From positions 1 to 7,523 of the forward strand of contig CAZOIK010000282.1 of assembly GCA_964579765.1 (NCBI GenBank): 7,523 nt of DNA, in the 5' to 3' direction. Positions 7,444 through 7,523 of the stretch are shown here, piece after piece. A program made the translations under genes and the position numbers. The stretch's first letter is position 1. The number at the start of each line of letters is the position of its first letter. This DNA comes from DATNBT01 sp964579765. GTDB taxonomy: Bacteria > Acidobacteriota > Vicinamibacteria > Vicinamibacterales > CAVVIG01. Under the pieces are notes generated by a model, which did not search any database, was not told the origin of the DNA, and worked only from the letters and a program-made list of their open reading frames with translations.

Positions 7444-7523
7444 TTACTGGATGACGCTGATCGTGCCGCCCGCCGTGAACGGCTGGCCGGGCGCGGCACC
7501 CGACGAGTCCTGCCAGATCGTGC
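7444..7523 (-). CDS. 3' end of a minus-strand gene, product unknown
   Basis: On the complement, an open frame enters from the right edge of the window and ends at TAA (TTA at 7444-7446). It encodes 25 visible residues: WQDSSGAAPGQPF, then TAGGTISVIQ at the very end. The beta-prone, Gly/Ser/Thr-rich tail resembles the end of a secreted or surface beta-domain, but 25 residues are too few to name a family. The stop lies 22 bases from the stem of a strong minus-strand terminator, which supports this being a real gene end. It converges on the transporter operon. Confidence 0.6.
   Translation of the reverse strand, partial: TIWQDSSGAAPGQPFTAGGTISVIQ

Noticed and set aside
6387..7499. Minus-strand 370-codon frame opposite the outer-membrane channel gene
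   Set aside because: It runs through the terminator hairpin, is in a different frame from the minus-strand gene ending at 7444, and has an Arg-rich shadow composition.

Overview
The window is GC-rich, densely coded bacterial DNA with strong GC bias at third codon positions. The secreted and outer-membrane proteins point to a Gram-negative (diderm) cell. The long Gln-rich DUF4175-like protein, the codon use and the gene style suggest an Acidobacteriota-type genome, possibly class Vicinamibacteria. That assignment is inference, because the window holds no rRNA or other phylogenetic marker.

Layout. (1) Bases 1-1721 hold the 3' part of a plus-strand gene for a large Gln/Gly-rich coiled-coil protein, resembling the C-terminal part of DUF4175 proteins. 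Its 5' end lies before the window. (2) Bases 1722-2378 hold no intact gene. About 1812-2345 is a decayed DNA topoisomerase IB gene. An N-terminal scrap in two frames is joined directly to a well-preserved C-terminal part that still has the active-site tyrosine, and the middle of the catalytic core is missing. (3) Bases 2379-2885 encode a small secreted cupin protein with a clear ribosome binding site and a possible -10 box lying in the tail of the topoisomerase remnant. (4) Bases 2886-3055 are a 170-base gap with a weak hairpin and no convincing promoter. (5) Bases 3056-7373 are a four-gene operon: FtsX/MacB-type ABC permease, ABC ATPase, HlyD-like membrane fusion protein and NodT-family outer-membrane lipoprotein channel. 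(6) Bases 7374-7443 hold a strong hairpin, and 7444-7523 the last 25 codons of a minus-strand gene that converges on the operon.

The four operon genes are separated by 1 base, a 4-base overlap and 1 base, so they are probably co-transcribed and translationally coupled. Together they make a complete tripartite ABC exporter of the MacAB-TolC/DevBCA kind. The ATPase drives the permease, the fusion protein bridges the periplasm, and the channel opens through the outer membrane. The substrate cannot be read from the sequence. I see no phage, insertion sequence, CRISPR array, tRNA or rRNA. The least expected item is the topoisomerase IB remnant. I do not see strong evidence for a wholly new system here.
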